The notes beneath the pieces were generated by a model. It was not told the DNA's origin, ran no database searches, and worked only from the letters and a program-made list of their open reading frames with translations. A DNA stretch of 64,000 nucleotides, taken from positions 1,732,628 through 1,796,627 of the forward strand of contig VYZI01000029.1 in NCBI GenBank assembly GCA_013397695.1, read 5' to 3'. Positions within the stretch are counted from its first letter, which is position 1. Each line of letters begins with the position of its first letter. The DNA comes from Centropus unirufus. Lineage: Eukaryota; Chordata; Aves; Cuculiformes; Centropidae. Positions 1 through 11,000 of this stretch are shown in pieces. A program made the position numbers and the translations under genes.

Positions 1-485
1 TTTAGTTAAAAAAGTGAAGCCATCTGAATTCCATTTAAATCAAACATTTTGGAAAAATAAAATAAAATAAAATAGATATATATTTCCAGAAATATCAGCT
101 GTGGAGGCACTCTGCTTGAGACACCAAATAGAAGCAATTCCTACTTACTTCCGCTCCAACAAAATCAGGTCTAACACTCAAAAATAATTCAGCCTGAGAA
201 TGAGAAAGTTATAGACTTCTGTAACTCCGTATATAACTCATGGTTAAAACAAAAATGTTTTTCTAATCTAAATGTCCATTTATGAAAGTAACAAATTTTA
301 GACTGCTACTTCAGTGTACAGTTGAACTTCCAGATTTCTAATGCTACAAACTGCTATAGTCAGTCATGCTAATAAGAGTTAGAAGCATGTGAAATTGGAG
401 ATACTACTTTTAAATACATGCTTTTCAAGCTGATTGTGTGTCAGACAACGTGAGGAATAAAAGATCAATGGAAATCATCAGCTAC
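1..485. other. FBXO5 intron after exon 4 (partial)
   Basis: AT-rich sequence continuing past the left edge. It has a short AAAAT-type microsatellite near 53-74. No codons for the zinc-binding region were found here. Confidence 0.7.
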
Positions 486-647
486 CTCAAGATACTCCAT
501 GAATCTGCTGTGTTTCTTAGTTGCTTCAGGTCTGGTGGTTTTTTTACTTGAGTTGTTTGGTGTGGTTGCTTTCTGAATGGAAGTTAAAGCTGTTCGGTAG
601 AGAGCAAACTCCCTGGTTGCAGCATGTTCCAATGCCTTAGTGCCATT
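486..647 (-). CDS. FBXO5: FBXO5 exon 4
   Basis: 162 nt, 54 codons, phase 0 at both ends, acceptor TTATTAG and donor GAG|GTAGCT. The peptide contains HAATREFALYRTALTSIQKA and ends KHSRFMEYLE, colinear with the linker before the zinc-binding region in human FBXO5 (recalled: HASTREYVMFRTPLASVQKS). Conservation is lower than in exon 3, as expected for a linker. Confidence 0.9.
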
Positions 648-2934
648 CTAATAAAAAGAAAACAAGAATAAAATTTAAGAAACTTACCTGATACTTTTTA
701 TTTAATAGAAGTCAAAAGCTTATTTTTCCAATAATAAAACATCATACCAAAGTATTATTATCTCAGCCTCCTCAGTCACTGCTGCTATAAATGCATAAAA
801 CAGACCCCTAGTTTAGACCATCAAAACCAACCATCTTCCATTATGTAATGCAACCTACTTCCATATTAACACATCATAATTATTTACGCAGTCTGTAACC
901 CCCAGTTACCACAATCTTTATAGCACAAATCAATATTTTCAACTCTTTATGGTGAACAAGGATGCCTGACGTTTTCTTCTGGAGAAGTGAATTTTCTAAG
1001 TTTGCAGTTCAGGTTAGAAAAAGCCATATAGTGGCAGGGAGAAAATCAAATTTAACAGGACAAATGCTAAGGGGTGTCCAACTGTTTCCACCTGATAAGC
1101 CAGCACCACAAAATACTACATAAAATACAAACTAGTTCACTACCTTATTCTGTGGCAGATCCTATTCATTGTCACTCCATCTATCAAGGAAGAAAACTAC
1201 CCTGTGTTTTAAGAGTCCTGGCTTGGTAAAGCACAATGCCAGTCTGGTTGGATCTTGTATTTTTTTACTTCAGACAGAAAATGGGCATTAGCACTACGAG
1301 TAGCTCACAGCACAAAAAGTTCCTCAATGATCTGTAGCCAACATATACCTTCTACCATCAGTCTAAACTGCAATATGCAGAGAACCGGGGTCACACAGCC
1401 AGCTGAATAGTTTCTCTCAAGCTCTCTTCTGCATCAACAGGGACATTGAAGCAACCCTTTATAGAGAGCCTCTAGGGTCTGCCCAGTGGGCAGGGCTGAA
1501 ACTGATCCTTCTCTGTCCTGCCTTACTCTGTATCACAGCACATGTGGAAGCTAAGAACATCTGCAGCTCTCCTTGGGTCACCACCTCTGTCAACATTTCT
1601 TGGGCTCCAAAGACAGTTTACACACTCAATTGACTAGCAACAACGGAGATGAAGCATCCTAACAGGACAAACTCAGACACTCAATTAAACCGGTTTTTAT
1701 CTAACAAAGCCTCATGTGATCTCTTAAGGCTGGGAGGAGTCCTAAAATGGCAGAAAGACACTGCTGATTAAAACTTGAAATATAAGTGCAGAAACTTACA
1801 GAAAGATTTTTCATAGCTTTACTATATGTTTGGAATATCCATTTATCTTCTTGTAGAATCTTCAGCCATGTTTTACTGACATGGGCAAAACTGCAATGAC
1901 AATACAAACATATTAGGAAAAAGGAAAGGGAAAAGCTTTTTGCTAAACAGTGGGAATAACTATAAACTTTTTTTTATGTGTAAGAATGAGGTATGTTCAT
2001 AGTTGTAGTCTTTATTTTTCTAGGGAAAAAGATGCATTGTCCGTATGTATCATAGCTTACATTGAGAGTTCATGTTTTAATACATTAGTACACAACACTA
2101 ACCATTGAGTAAATGTCACAAGCTCCATATCTAAAACATTCTTAAGCCATCTGATTAGGTTGCTTATTTCCCCAATGAAATACAATGAGATCTATATACT
2201 TACTTTACTAAATCCATTTCACCAAGATGCCTTAAGATGTTTGCTAATATATGCTTCAGGTTCTTTTGGAACAGTTCGGCAAGAATGTCTATTTTATCTA
2301 ATCCCATTTTCTTTCCAATTAGGTTACAAAGTTCAATCTTTCCTCTAAAAACAATTCTGTCTACTGCAGCCCAAGACTCGCGATTTCTTTTACCATTTCT
2401 TTTCAAAGTTGAGCAAATCATTTCTTCATAGTGGATTACTGGCAACAAAGTCTTCTTTGAAAACTGTGCCTGGTTTTGGTTCTTTGTGAAACAATGCTTT
2501 GGTGTACCACAGAGATTCCCAGCCAAAGGTATACTATCCTCATGTTCTATTGTGTCAGCATATTGATTACTTAACATAGAGGAATAACCACTGTCCTCAT
2601 CAAATTTACTGTTTTCCAGTGCCTCCATTTCATAGATATCGTCACCAAGTCTCTGGGTTACTTGCTTGTTTTCTTTGTTATGCACAGGTTTTCCTTCATC
2701 TTCAAGATCCAAATTCCCGGTGGTCGCATGGTATGAGTCACCAAGGAGTATTTTCTGATGCTCTTCTGCACAGCTTTTACAAATGTCTTCCTCATAATTC
2801 GAGGAGCCAGATTCTTCTAGTCCTGTCTTCTCCACAGTAGTCTTCATTGGTGAAAACCCAACATGAAGAGTTGTACAATCATGTTTCATTTTGAAAGAGC
2901 AGTTAAGGTTTGATTTCATTATTTTGTTTGTATC
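486..2934 (-). CDS. FBXO5: FBXO5 (EMI1), F-box protein that inhibits APC/C; exons 2-4, partial gene
   Basis: Three exons joined by GT/AG introns: 2934-2204, 1890-1800 and 647-486, giving 328 residues with phases that join cleanly. EMI1 is known to block the anaphase-promoting complex from S phase to early mitosis and is destroyed after SCF-betaTrCP recognition. Counting from the first codon of exon 2, the sequence shows a KEN motif at 87-89, a DSGYSS phosphodegron at 114-119, and an F-box-like region at about 211-270 (GLDKIDILAELFQ, VSKTWLKIL). The C-terminal zinc-binding region and tail, where family members hold the APC/C-inhibitory elements, are not in the window, so at least one coding exon lies left of base 1. 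The N-terminus is unresolved. The paralogue FBXO43 is less likely, because the KEN and DSGYSS context matches FBXO5 and MTRF1L and RGS17 are neighbours. Confidence 0.95.
648..1799. other. FBXO5 intron between exons 3 and 4
   Basis: AT-rich, non-coding by frame inspection, with no recognisable repeat. Confidence 0.75.
1800..1890 (-). CDS. FBXO5: FBXO5 exon 3
   Basis: 91 nt between acceptor TTGCAG and donor TCT|GTAAGT. The joined codon AA|T gives DLVNFAHVSKTWLKIL, the second half of the F-box-like region, colinear with human DLINVSKVSTTWKKIL (recalled). It ends in phase 0. Confidence 0.94.
1891..2203. other. FBXO5 intron between exons 2 and 3
   Basis: A short AT-rich intron (313 nt) with consensus GTAAGT donor and TTGCAG acceptor. 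Nothing else was seen. Confidence 0.85.
2204..2934 (-). CDS. FBXO5: FBXO5 exon 2
   Basis: 731 nt, entering in phase 0 after acceptor TTTGCAG and ending in phase 2 at donor AA|GTAAGT. It carries the KEN motif (2668-2676), the DSGYSS degron (2578-2595) and the first half of the F-box-like region. A TTG at 2940 just upstream is intronic, not a start. Confidence 0.95.
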
Positions 2935-3262
2935 CTGCAAAGCACAACAAGGAAACTATCACAATACAGCACAAACTGCATCAAAAGTTATTTTTATTAA
3001 AGAACCAATCACATCTTCCTTCTGCATTATTTTAATCTTTTATCCAACTTACTCTCTAGTGTCTAAAACAGACAACTGGCGGAACACAGGATTTTATCAC
3101 ACTAAATCTATGTGAGATCTCAAAATTGGAGTTTTACGTTGAAAATATTTGGGCTGAAAAAAACTGCCTGGCTACTATAAATTATTTTTATGCACACCAG
3201 TGCCTGCACTTCCTACCCTAAACGCATGGGTGCAGTCAAGGACACACGTGGACCCTGTAAAG

Positions 3263-3298
3263 GCCATCAGTGGCAGAGGAGCCATCAGTGGCAGAAGG
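3263..3298. repeat. 18-bp tandem duplication in FBXO5 intron 1
   Basis: GCCATCAGTGGCAGAGGA is followed directly by GCCATCAGTGGCAGAAGG, a near-perfect 18-bp pair. Confidence 0.85.
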
Positions 3299-4309
3299 CC
3301 CTTGCAGGGGTAGGCCACAATAGCCTGGAGTTTGCATCCAAGGCCAGAGGCAATGCAGCCCATGCCAGGTATCTGGCATTTTTCAGAGGGGAGGAGGCTG
3401 GGTGGCACAGGAAAAACCTGAGTGTTGGCATCCATGTGAAAACTACAATGGAAAGCAGCAACCCTTAGACAATGGTCAAAGTGAAATAAAGGTTAATTAC
3501 AGCCATGATTTTAAGATGGTGGGAGGCCCACAGAGGAAAACAGAACTTTTCTTGCCCTTGTGTCTTTCCCTTCCCTCCAAAGTGTGGTGGTATCTATACT
3601 AACAATTGCGGGGGGATGGGTGAGAGCTGAAAGGGAGAAGGAAGCCATCTCTGTCGTGTTAAATCGAAGGGGAAAATAATTTTCAACACAATTTGCAATC
3701 TGTATGAAAAATGAGCTCCCTCATTTGAGCGGGCATTTTAAACGGTTTAAGCACTTCCAGCAGCCTCGGAAAATAAATAAAAAAAAAAAGTGTATTAGAA
3801 AAATGTGTTTCATGAAAGTTTCAAAGAAGTCCCTCTTTCATGGTTAGGTCTGCTGGAAGAGAGGAGAAATACTCCTTTCTCTTATGGCTTTGTACAGCGT
3901 GAGTTGGGAAGAAATGCAACCTTTTGCTAAGCCCACTGCTCCCCTGCCCTCCTCGCTTGCGGGCCGCCAGGGAGCCGAACCCCTGGAGATCCGGGAAATG
4001 CTCCCCCGCTCCCGTTTCGGGGCGCCACGGCCGGCCCCGGCGCCCTCGGTCTGCTCCACACGGCCTGGCTGGGGGCAGGCAAGCCGGACCCCGGCCCCAC
4101 GAGCGGCTCCCGCTTCCACCCATGCTGGAGGATTCCCTCCCAAAGAGGTGGCGGCGGCAGGGCGCGCGGAGGATGCCCCTCTCCGGTGGGCGGCTGAGAG
4201 CAAGGCGCGGCGGCGCCCCGCCCGCCGCTGCCCGCCGGCGGGAGATGCGCTCCCCACCCCGGCCGGGACGCGGGCCCGCCCGCACCGCCCGCGGCCACCA
4301 TCCGTGCCG

Positions 4310-4881
4310 NNNNNNNNNNNNNNNNNNNNNNNNNNNNNNNNNNNNNNNNNNNNNNNNNNNNNNNNNNNNNNNNNNNNNNNNNNNNNNNNNNNNNNNNNNN
4401 NNNNNNNNNNNNNNNNNNNNNNNNNNNNNNNNNNNNNNNNNNNNNNNNNNNNNNNNNNNNNNNNNNNNNNNNNNNNNNNNNNNNNNNNNNNNNNNNNNNN
4501 NNNNNNNNNNNNNNNNNNNNNNNNNNNNNNNNNNNNNNNNNNNNNNNNNNNNNNNNNNNNNNNNNNNNNNNNNNNNNNNNNNNNNNNNNNNNNNNNNNNN
4601 NNNNNNNNNNNNNNNNNNNNNNNNNNNNNNNNNNNNNNNNNNNNNNNNNNNNNNNNNNNNNNNNNNNNNNNNNNNNNNNNNNNNNNNNNNNNNNNNNNNN
4701 NNNNNNNNNNNNNNNNNNNNNNNNNNNNNNNNNNNNNNNNNNNNNNNNNNNNNNNNNNNNNNNNNNNNNNNNNNNNNNNNNNNNNNNNNNNNNNNNNNNN
4801 NNNNNNNNNNNNNNNNNNNNNNNNNNNNNNNNNNNNNNNNNNNNNNNNNNNNNNNNNNNNNNNNNNNNNNNNNNNNNNNNN
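4310..4881. other. Assembly gap, 572 N
   Basis: A run of N inside a very GC-rich region, probably a sequencing dropout. Its true length is unknown. Confidence 1.
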
Positions 4882-5046
4882 CCCCAGCCCGCCCGCCGCC
4901 CCTGGCGGCACGGCCAGCCCCGCCAGAGCCCCCAGCCCCGCCACTCCGCACCGCCCCAGCCCCCTGCAGCGGCCCACGCTCCGGAGCCCTCCCCGTGCAT
5001 TATTCCCCGCTATCCAGCAGCGGCCGCGCCGCGGAGCGCCGCTCAC

Positions 5047-5229
5047 CTGGAGCGCCGCGCCGCCGCTGGCAGTGACCGCGCTACTGCCCTCGCCGGGTAC
5101 TTTTAAAACTTTGAATTTGGTATCCAAAACCGCGCCGGCCAACCAGGTGACACCGCCCCGGCCGCAGCCAATGGGCAGAAGGCGGGGGCCAATCAGAGGC
5201 GGCGAGGGCGGGGCCTGCGCCGCTCGCAT
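5047..5229 (-). CDS. FBXO5: FBXO5 exon 1, candidate coding part with uncertain start
   Basis: A strong donor (CAG|GTGAGC, exon end at 5047) closes an open frame in phase 0, which fits exon 2. The last residues include SSAVTASG, resembling the end of human exon 1 (PSAVTAAG, recalled). The nearest upstream in-frame ATG is at 5229-5227 and would give 61 residues. However, that stretch translates through two CCAAT boxes, so it may be promoter rather than coding. No ATG lies between the CCAAT boxes and the donor. Alternatives are initiation in exon 2, at ATG 2919-2917 with A at -3, or a first exon hidden in the N gap. The donor is well supported; the start is not. Confidence 0.42.
5110..5193 (-). 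promoter_or_regulatory. Probable FBXO5 core promoter: two CCAAT boxes and a TTTGAA element
   Basis: CCAAT pentamers lie on the plus strand at 5168-5172 and 5189-5193, 21 bp apart, with a near match (CCAAC) at 5139-5143. TTTGAA lies at 5110-5115. In the gene's direction the CCAAT boxes come before TTTGAA. NF-Y sites upstream of a CHR (TTTGAA) are typical of cell-cycle promoters. A possible E2F-like TTGGCGCC is at 5439-5446. The factor assignments are inference. Confidence 0.5.
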
Positions 5230-7802
5230 TTTCCCTCCTCGGGCGGCTCGGAGGGAGGCGAGTGGCGGGGAGGCAGCGCGCGCGCGCCCTCCGAGCGGGG
5301 CGTGGGCGGGGCCCTGCGGGGCCGCCGGCATCTCCCGCCCGATCCTCCTTTCCCATGGCAGCCCCGCCGTTTCGGGGCGCTCTCCTGCGCGAATCGTACT
5401 GACTCGCCGCGGTACGGGGATACGGGCCTAAGAACTTCTTGGCGCCCACCTACGTTTGCTTTTATGAATAGACGGGGATCTTCCCATCGTCCTTGCACGT
5501 TCAAAGCGCAAAAAGCTCCTGCACAAGGGAAGGATTTATGAAGTCTGGCGGCGGACCTTAGGTTGGAATTCCTACCATGGAGGAAATCTAATTCGCTTAA
5601 AGTGTAGTCAAGGTTTTTAGAAGCTAGCAGTGTGAGGAAGAGCGCTACTGGGAGCTAAGCAGGCTGTGTATGGCAGCAGGGATTCCACCGCTCCCAAAAG
5701 CATAACTCCGGGAGGCTGCGTTTGTAGTGGGACAACAGGCCTTCCATCAACCCCACTATGGAGCAAGAGAGACCTCAAGACTTTGCGCAGTTAAGTTTGC
5801 CGTGAGAAGGCAAGTAGGTGTCACTCAAGACGGTGACAATCTGCCTTGTGTGACACTGTCAGGGGCAGTTTTGGGATACCGTTGTCAGCATCATCCCAGG
5901 AACATGTGGCACGTGGAAGATACACGGAATACTCTTCTCTCACACTGAGCAGGGGCTGGTTACTCATGGAGCAACACTACATCTACCCTCTTCAGAAGAC
6001 AGACAAGCACAGGCAGGCTGTGAGACCTGGCCAGCCAGCCCACTAGCTGGAACATCAGGGAAAGTCAAGGGCAACAAAGACCAAACACCTCTATGAGCTA
6101 AATGCAGTGGTCCAGTTCTAAGACCTGGGTGATGGCCCTTATTTGTTTGCAACAGGATGAAGCTGAGTTTCAGACAAGGAATCGTTAGCTCCACAAACCA
6201 CTTGATATAAGATAGCCTGGCCTTAAGTGAAGGCAAGAAGACTGTTACAAATGCCCTGTACTCTTCTGTTTACGGTACTGAACTGGCAGGAATAAAGAGT
6301 TCAGTTGCAGTTTCTGCTCCAATAAATACCTAATTATTTTGCACACAAGATGCATCACTGTTTATTTTTACTTTCTTATGCTCCCGTTGGGAGTTGTAAA
6401 TCTGGACCTAGGTATCACTTTTAGCAACATGTGTGCATCAAGTTTTGCATACAGGTATTCCTACATCCAAAGTTAAATTAGGCATCTTTAATTAAAAGAT
6501 TTACAACTTAACTATAGCTACCATGAAGTATTTCCTAGAAAGGAAAAAGCATGACATGATTCTGTGTGGGCTTTGACATGCATTGTTTCAAACTGCGTCT
6601 CTCAAGTAATAAAAGAAGATAATAAATGGGTAATAATCAGTTGATTTTTAAATAAGATGTTGAAATAATACATTTCTTACTTTGTTCCTGTTCTATTTTT
6701 ACACTAATTTTAATTAGAAGTCTTAAAGAAAACACCCCTATACTGATGGTAACCATTTTCTCTAGATTCCAATTTCTTATTTACTGGTATTTGTATTTTA
6801 CATATATCCTGTCTGTGTACACACATATGCATAGATACAATGCATGATGTGGCAAGGAAGCTGCAGATTTTGGATCGCTATATGTATTCAGGACTGTAAA
6901 ATAGATTGCAGTCTAAACTAAATGTTAAAAGTTTTCATTGCCCACGTGTACATAAACTAACAGATTAGAAAGGCAAAAGTTTTCATTTGTGAAAGCAAAG
7001 TAAATGTTTTACTTTGTAAATAGGTAAATAAATAGACAAAACCAGTAAGATGCCCTTCACGTAACCATTAGAAAATCAATAAACGGGAGAGCTAATTTAA
7101 GACAAAGGAGAAACTGACTGAAGCCAAAGGGAGACTGACATGACTAAACAGCATTGTAATGATTCTTTTTACTTTTGACTCAAGAACAGAAGCATTCTTT
7201 TAAAAAAACACTCCCTTAACTTGTCACTTGGCTTCCACAGATTGTTTTTCAGAACAAGAGACTGTTCCGAAGAGATTGTAACTTTTTTTTGGTGTTTATT
7301 ACAAAGGAGATGATACACTTTTACCCCTTCTCCCATGCCACGAGTGATTAATATGTGGATTAGTCATGGGGTCACTTATTTATCACTTTCCTCCATTCAC
7401 TCAAACAAAATGAGACATGTTCTCTCAAGTAAGCTACTTGACACTGTACTGATGTTCAAACTACTGTTTAAATGAAAAAAAAAAAACACCTAGAAATAGC
7501 TCATTTTTTAATGCGTACCTTTCAAGAGTGGTGGATCGGTATCTTCTCAGTGGAGAAAGTTATAACCTGCAGTCATTTCTTGCCTGGTCAAATTTACTTT
7601 TTAAGTGGACTACTGCAGCAACAATGTCTCATGGAAAGGTAATAAAGTCTTTCACTCAGCCAGTAAGAAAAGTTTATCAGCCATGATAAACTTGGTGTTT
7701 TCATGATCTGAAAAGTAGTTGCAATTTCTTGGCTGTACTTCAAGAAGTTCCTTTGCAGACAAATGTCTACATCTGTTGTAATGGGCTGACAAAGAGCAAT
7801 AT
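5230..7802. other. FBXO5 upstream region and MTRF1L 3' UTR
   Basis: About 2.6 kb between the two genes. The right part must hold the MTRF1L 3' UTR. AATAAA on the minus strand occurs at 7300-7295 and again at 6366-6361; either could be the poly(A) signal. No coding sequence or known repeat was seen. Confidence 0.6.
7295..7300 (-). terminator. Candidate MTRF1L poly(A) signal
   Basis: AATAAA on the minus strand, about 500 nt after the stop codon. Another AATAAA is at 6366-6361, so the choice is not certain. Confidence 0.4.
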
Positions 7803-8018
7803 TCAGGACAGATTCTTTTTTTCATTTTCTGAAATAATTTCCATTAAAGATTCATAATCAGAATATTCTTTCAGAGTTTGTATCATTTCATCTAGCATTT
7901 CTTCCCCTAGCATGAAGGACTCGATGTGATGCACTGATCTGCTTATCCTGTGGTCAGTAATCCGGTCCTGTGGAAAGTTGTATGTTCTGATCTTCTCTGA
8001 TCTTCCTTTTGTCCCAAT
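7803..8018 (-). CDS. MTRF1L: MTRF1L exon 7 (last coding exon)
   Basis: 216 nt including TGA at 7805-7803, acceptor TTTGATAG. It encodes IGTKGRSEKIRTYNFPQDRI, TDHRI and the C-terminal helices. The KIRTYNFPQ-R-TDHR block is a class I release factor signature. The tail after EIISE differs from human. Confidence 0.95.
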   Translation of the reverse strand: MGTKGRSEKIRTYNFPQDRITDHRISRSVHHIESFMLGEEMLDEMIQTLKEYSDYESLMEIISENEKKNLS

Positions 8019-11000
8019 CTATCAAACAAGAAGAATCAGTTTACCATCATTATCTCTTTTTTATTGAAAGGCTGAAATATTGATAAGCATCTAAAGCAAA
8101 AAATTTCATTTCTTCCCATGATTATCCTACATTTGTGTTAGTTACATAGTGCTTAGATCAGTTCAGTAGTTGCAGTAATTGTTCTCAAGCATGTCAGAGA
8201 ACAAAGGTACCATGTCTCTTCTTAATACTGTTCTCATTTTTCATACTCTAATCCAGTTTGTTTCACTAGATCTCTAGAATTTACATACTACTGATACTTG
8301 AATTCTAATATATGACCTTTATTGCTCAAGCAGAACATAACTTTTTTTTGCCTCTTGTAAGTCCTTCCTGGGCTCCTGTTCTTCTACACTTCCATTTACA
8401 ATTTGCAGTTCAAAATATGAGTTACCCAGAGAACATATGCTCGTACAGAATTATATCTTTACTAAGAGAAACTTACTTGAATCTTTCGAACGCTGTTTCT
8501 CTTTTTGTTTTCTTCTTCCAGTTTAGCATTGTATAGCTTAGCACACAGCATTTGCATAGCCTTCTCTTTGTTTCTAATTTGAGATCTTTCTTGCTGACAT
8601 TCAGACACGATCCCTGCAAAAAATATCATGACATTTAACACTTAACAGTAACACACACTAAAGGGGTTCTGAATTTTCTAGATTTTTCTTATGTCACAAT
8701 AAGTCATTTCTCTCATAAATATATATTTGCTACTAGGAATGTATAAGTCCAGGCTTATTACTGTCTAACGATCCATTTTGGGAGAGAAGCACAGGTGGAG
8801 TAGCACTAGTGGTAAGACAAGGAATTTAATTCGATATGTTGGACAAAAGGTAGATAATGAAATAAAAGATACATGATGTGATCCCAATTACAGAAGACAC
8901 CTTTGACGGTTGTAGGTTTTGGCCACAGTTCCAGCAAATTTAGTTCTTAGGGAGCAGTAAAATACACAAGATAATAAGTATACAGGATATGATCTGAATA
9001 TACAAAAGTGGACACTATTTTCTAAAACAAACAAAAGGTGTGGGTTTCCTTGAGAAGTCAGCCTAAGAAAGGAGTAGGGAGAAGAAATACAGTCAAAAAA
9101 CAGAACAAGCTAAGTTGTTATATGAATTTATTTTAAGTAACTCTGTAAGTTTACAGTATGCTTTTATAAGATGACACAGTATTACTTTGTGAAAGATTTC
9201 TTTACTAATAACTTTTTGGGTTGCAATGAAGGTTTATAAACGGAATTAGGATGAGACAAATTAAAAAAGACACAGGACAATTGTAAATGAAGAGAGATTA
9301 AGAGGAATAAATAAGAAAAAGTATAACAGGAAAAAGTCGGGAGATCAGGTGAGATAAAAGCCCCTACGAACCACCTCTAGTGCATACACACAAAAAATTT
9401 GCAAAACATTTGTGATTTCTATAACAAATACTAATAACCACCTTCAGCAAAAATTATTTGCTGGTTTTAGTTTGTGGCTTTTTTTTTTCCAAACATGCAG
9501 GCAACCCAAAACTTTTTCAATCTGGTGTACCTTTTTGTCACCGTAACTTCAACAGAATTCACATTCTGCTCTACTGAAGTGTTCACATTCTGCTTTACTG
9601 AGGTGACGCAACAAGTGCAAAATGGATTAATGTCTTCAATAAACATGAAGAAATAGGTGGCAAAAATCTGGATATGTGAAGATAAAGAGCACTAGGGATT
9701 ACCCTGAGGCTGTAAAGCCTGACTAATGCTTGTGATAGAGAAGAGGAAAAGCTAAAACACAATGAAAGTCAAGGCAGCTGCTTTGGATTGCTCGAAGGGG
9801 AGTAAAAAGCTTATAAATGGCAATAAAGGAAAAGATACAATAGCTAAAATCAGGTAGCATTTGAAGGTGTGTCTTACACATCCTATGTTTCCTAACATGA
9901 GCCCTGGGGATTGGCCTCCTAATTATGATTGTAATCTACGGGAAAGGAGCCAGAAGACAAGGGAAACTGGCATCCTGAGTATACTCTGCAATCAAAAGCA
10001 ACTTTAATTTGAAAACAGAACAAGTTTTTTTTTTGCAGACTGGTCAAGAATGGGCAAATAATCAGATTTTAACCTACTCTGTTTCTCACTTTCTTTTTCA
10101 TTAGCTGAAAGCTTACACATATTTTTCTTAATGGAAACTGATCTGAATGCTTTTACAGCATCATGCTTAATGGGGAAATGGATAGTTACTGAAGCCAGTA
10201 GTCTTCAGTATTACAAATTAGTGTGGGCATGAGACGGTGCATTTGGAGTACTAAAAACACACAGGAGAACCATGTGAAACCACTGCTCTACTGTTGTCCA
10301 GGTTTGAAAACAAAGCCTGTGTTTCCAAAGTAATTTTGCAATGTAAATCTTGTACTTGGGGAAAAAATGAAGTACCTGTTGGAATATGAACTATCCGTAC
10401 AGCACTGTCTGTGGTGTTGACATGCTGGCCTCCAGCTCCACTAGCTCGCTTTGTTTCTATCCGTAGGTCTTTAGGATTAATTTGCAGCTTCATCTGTCAT
10501 GGGGGACAGGAAAAAAAAGAAAAGACTATATTTATGTTGTATATTTCTAGACAGATGTCAAATATGTTCAGTTGGTTTATTTTATAAGGCACATTCAGGC
10601 AAAATAAAACTTTTAAAGGTTTGTGAGTGATAGCTCACATCTACTTATAAAGACATTAACAAATCCTTGTAGCTAGATTAGAATATGACATGATGGAAGC
10701 CAGGAAATCAAACAAATAGTAGCTTAAGGCATAACCTTCCCTTAGCACTAATATTCTCCCTCTTCTGAAAGCAATTCAACCTCTTGCAGTACAGTTAATC
10801 AGTATTTGAACTTGACAATAAGTTTTTTTAGATAAAATGGAACATAATCCCTTGGCTGACTCTGGAAGGGGGCAATGGTCATTAGGAGAAAGGAGTGATA
10901 TGAGTTTGGAAGAAAGCAGTAAAGAATAACATCTTTGACAATTTGTTGTCCACATGAAACAAAGGTCAACTTAGCCAGTTGTTTTTAACCAAGCAAATAT

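Larger units (their letters stand above)
2935..5046. other. FBXO5 intron 1, including an assembly gap
   Basis: It runs from the exon 1 donor (5046) to the exon 2 acceptor (2935). The left half is AT-rich with an 18-bp two-copy repeat at 3263-3298. From about 3950 it becomes very GC-rich, then 572 N. Open frames spanning the gap are artefacts of the N run and lack of stops in GC-rich DNA. An alternative first exon could hide in the gap. Confidence 0.6.
3950..5420. promoter_or_regulatory. CpG island at the FBXO5 5' end
   Basis: GC-rich, with frequent CpG on both sides of the gap, in contrast to AT-rich flanks. It covers the exon 1 donor, two CCAAT boxes and GC boxes such as GGGGCGGGGC-like runs around 5205-5215. 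Confidence 0.85.

Noticed and set aside
3821..5449. Several long open frames (up to 515 codons) on both strands across 3.8-5.4 kb
   Set aside because: They owe their length to the N run, which contains no stops, and to GC-rich sequence. Only the minus-strand part ending at 5047 has exon support.
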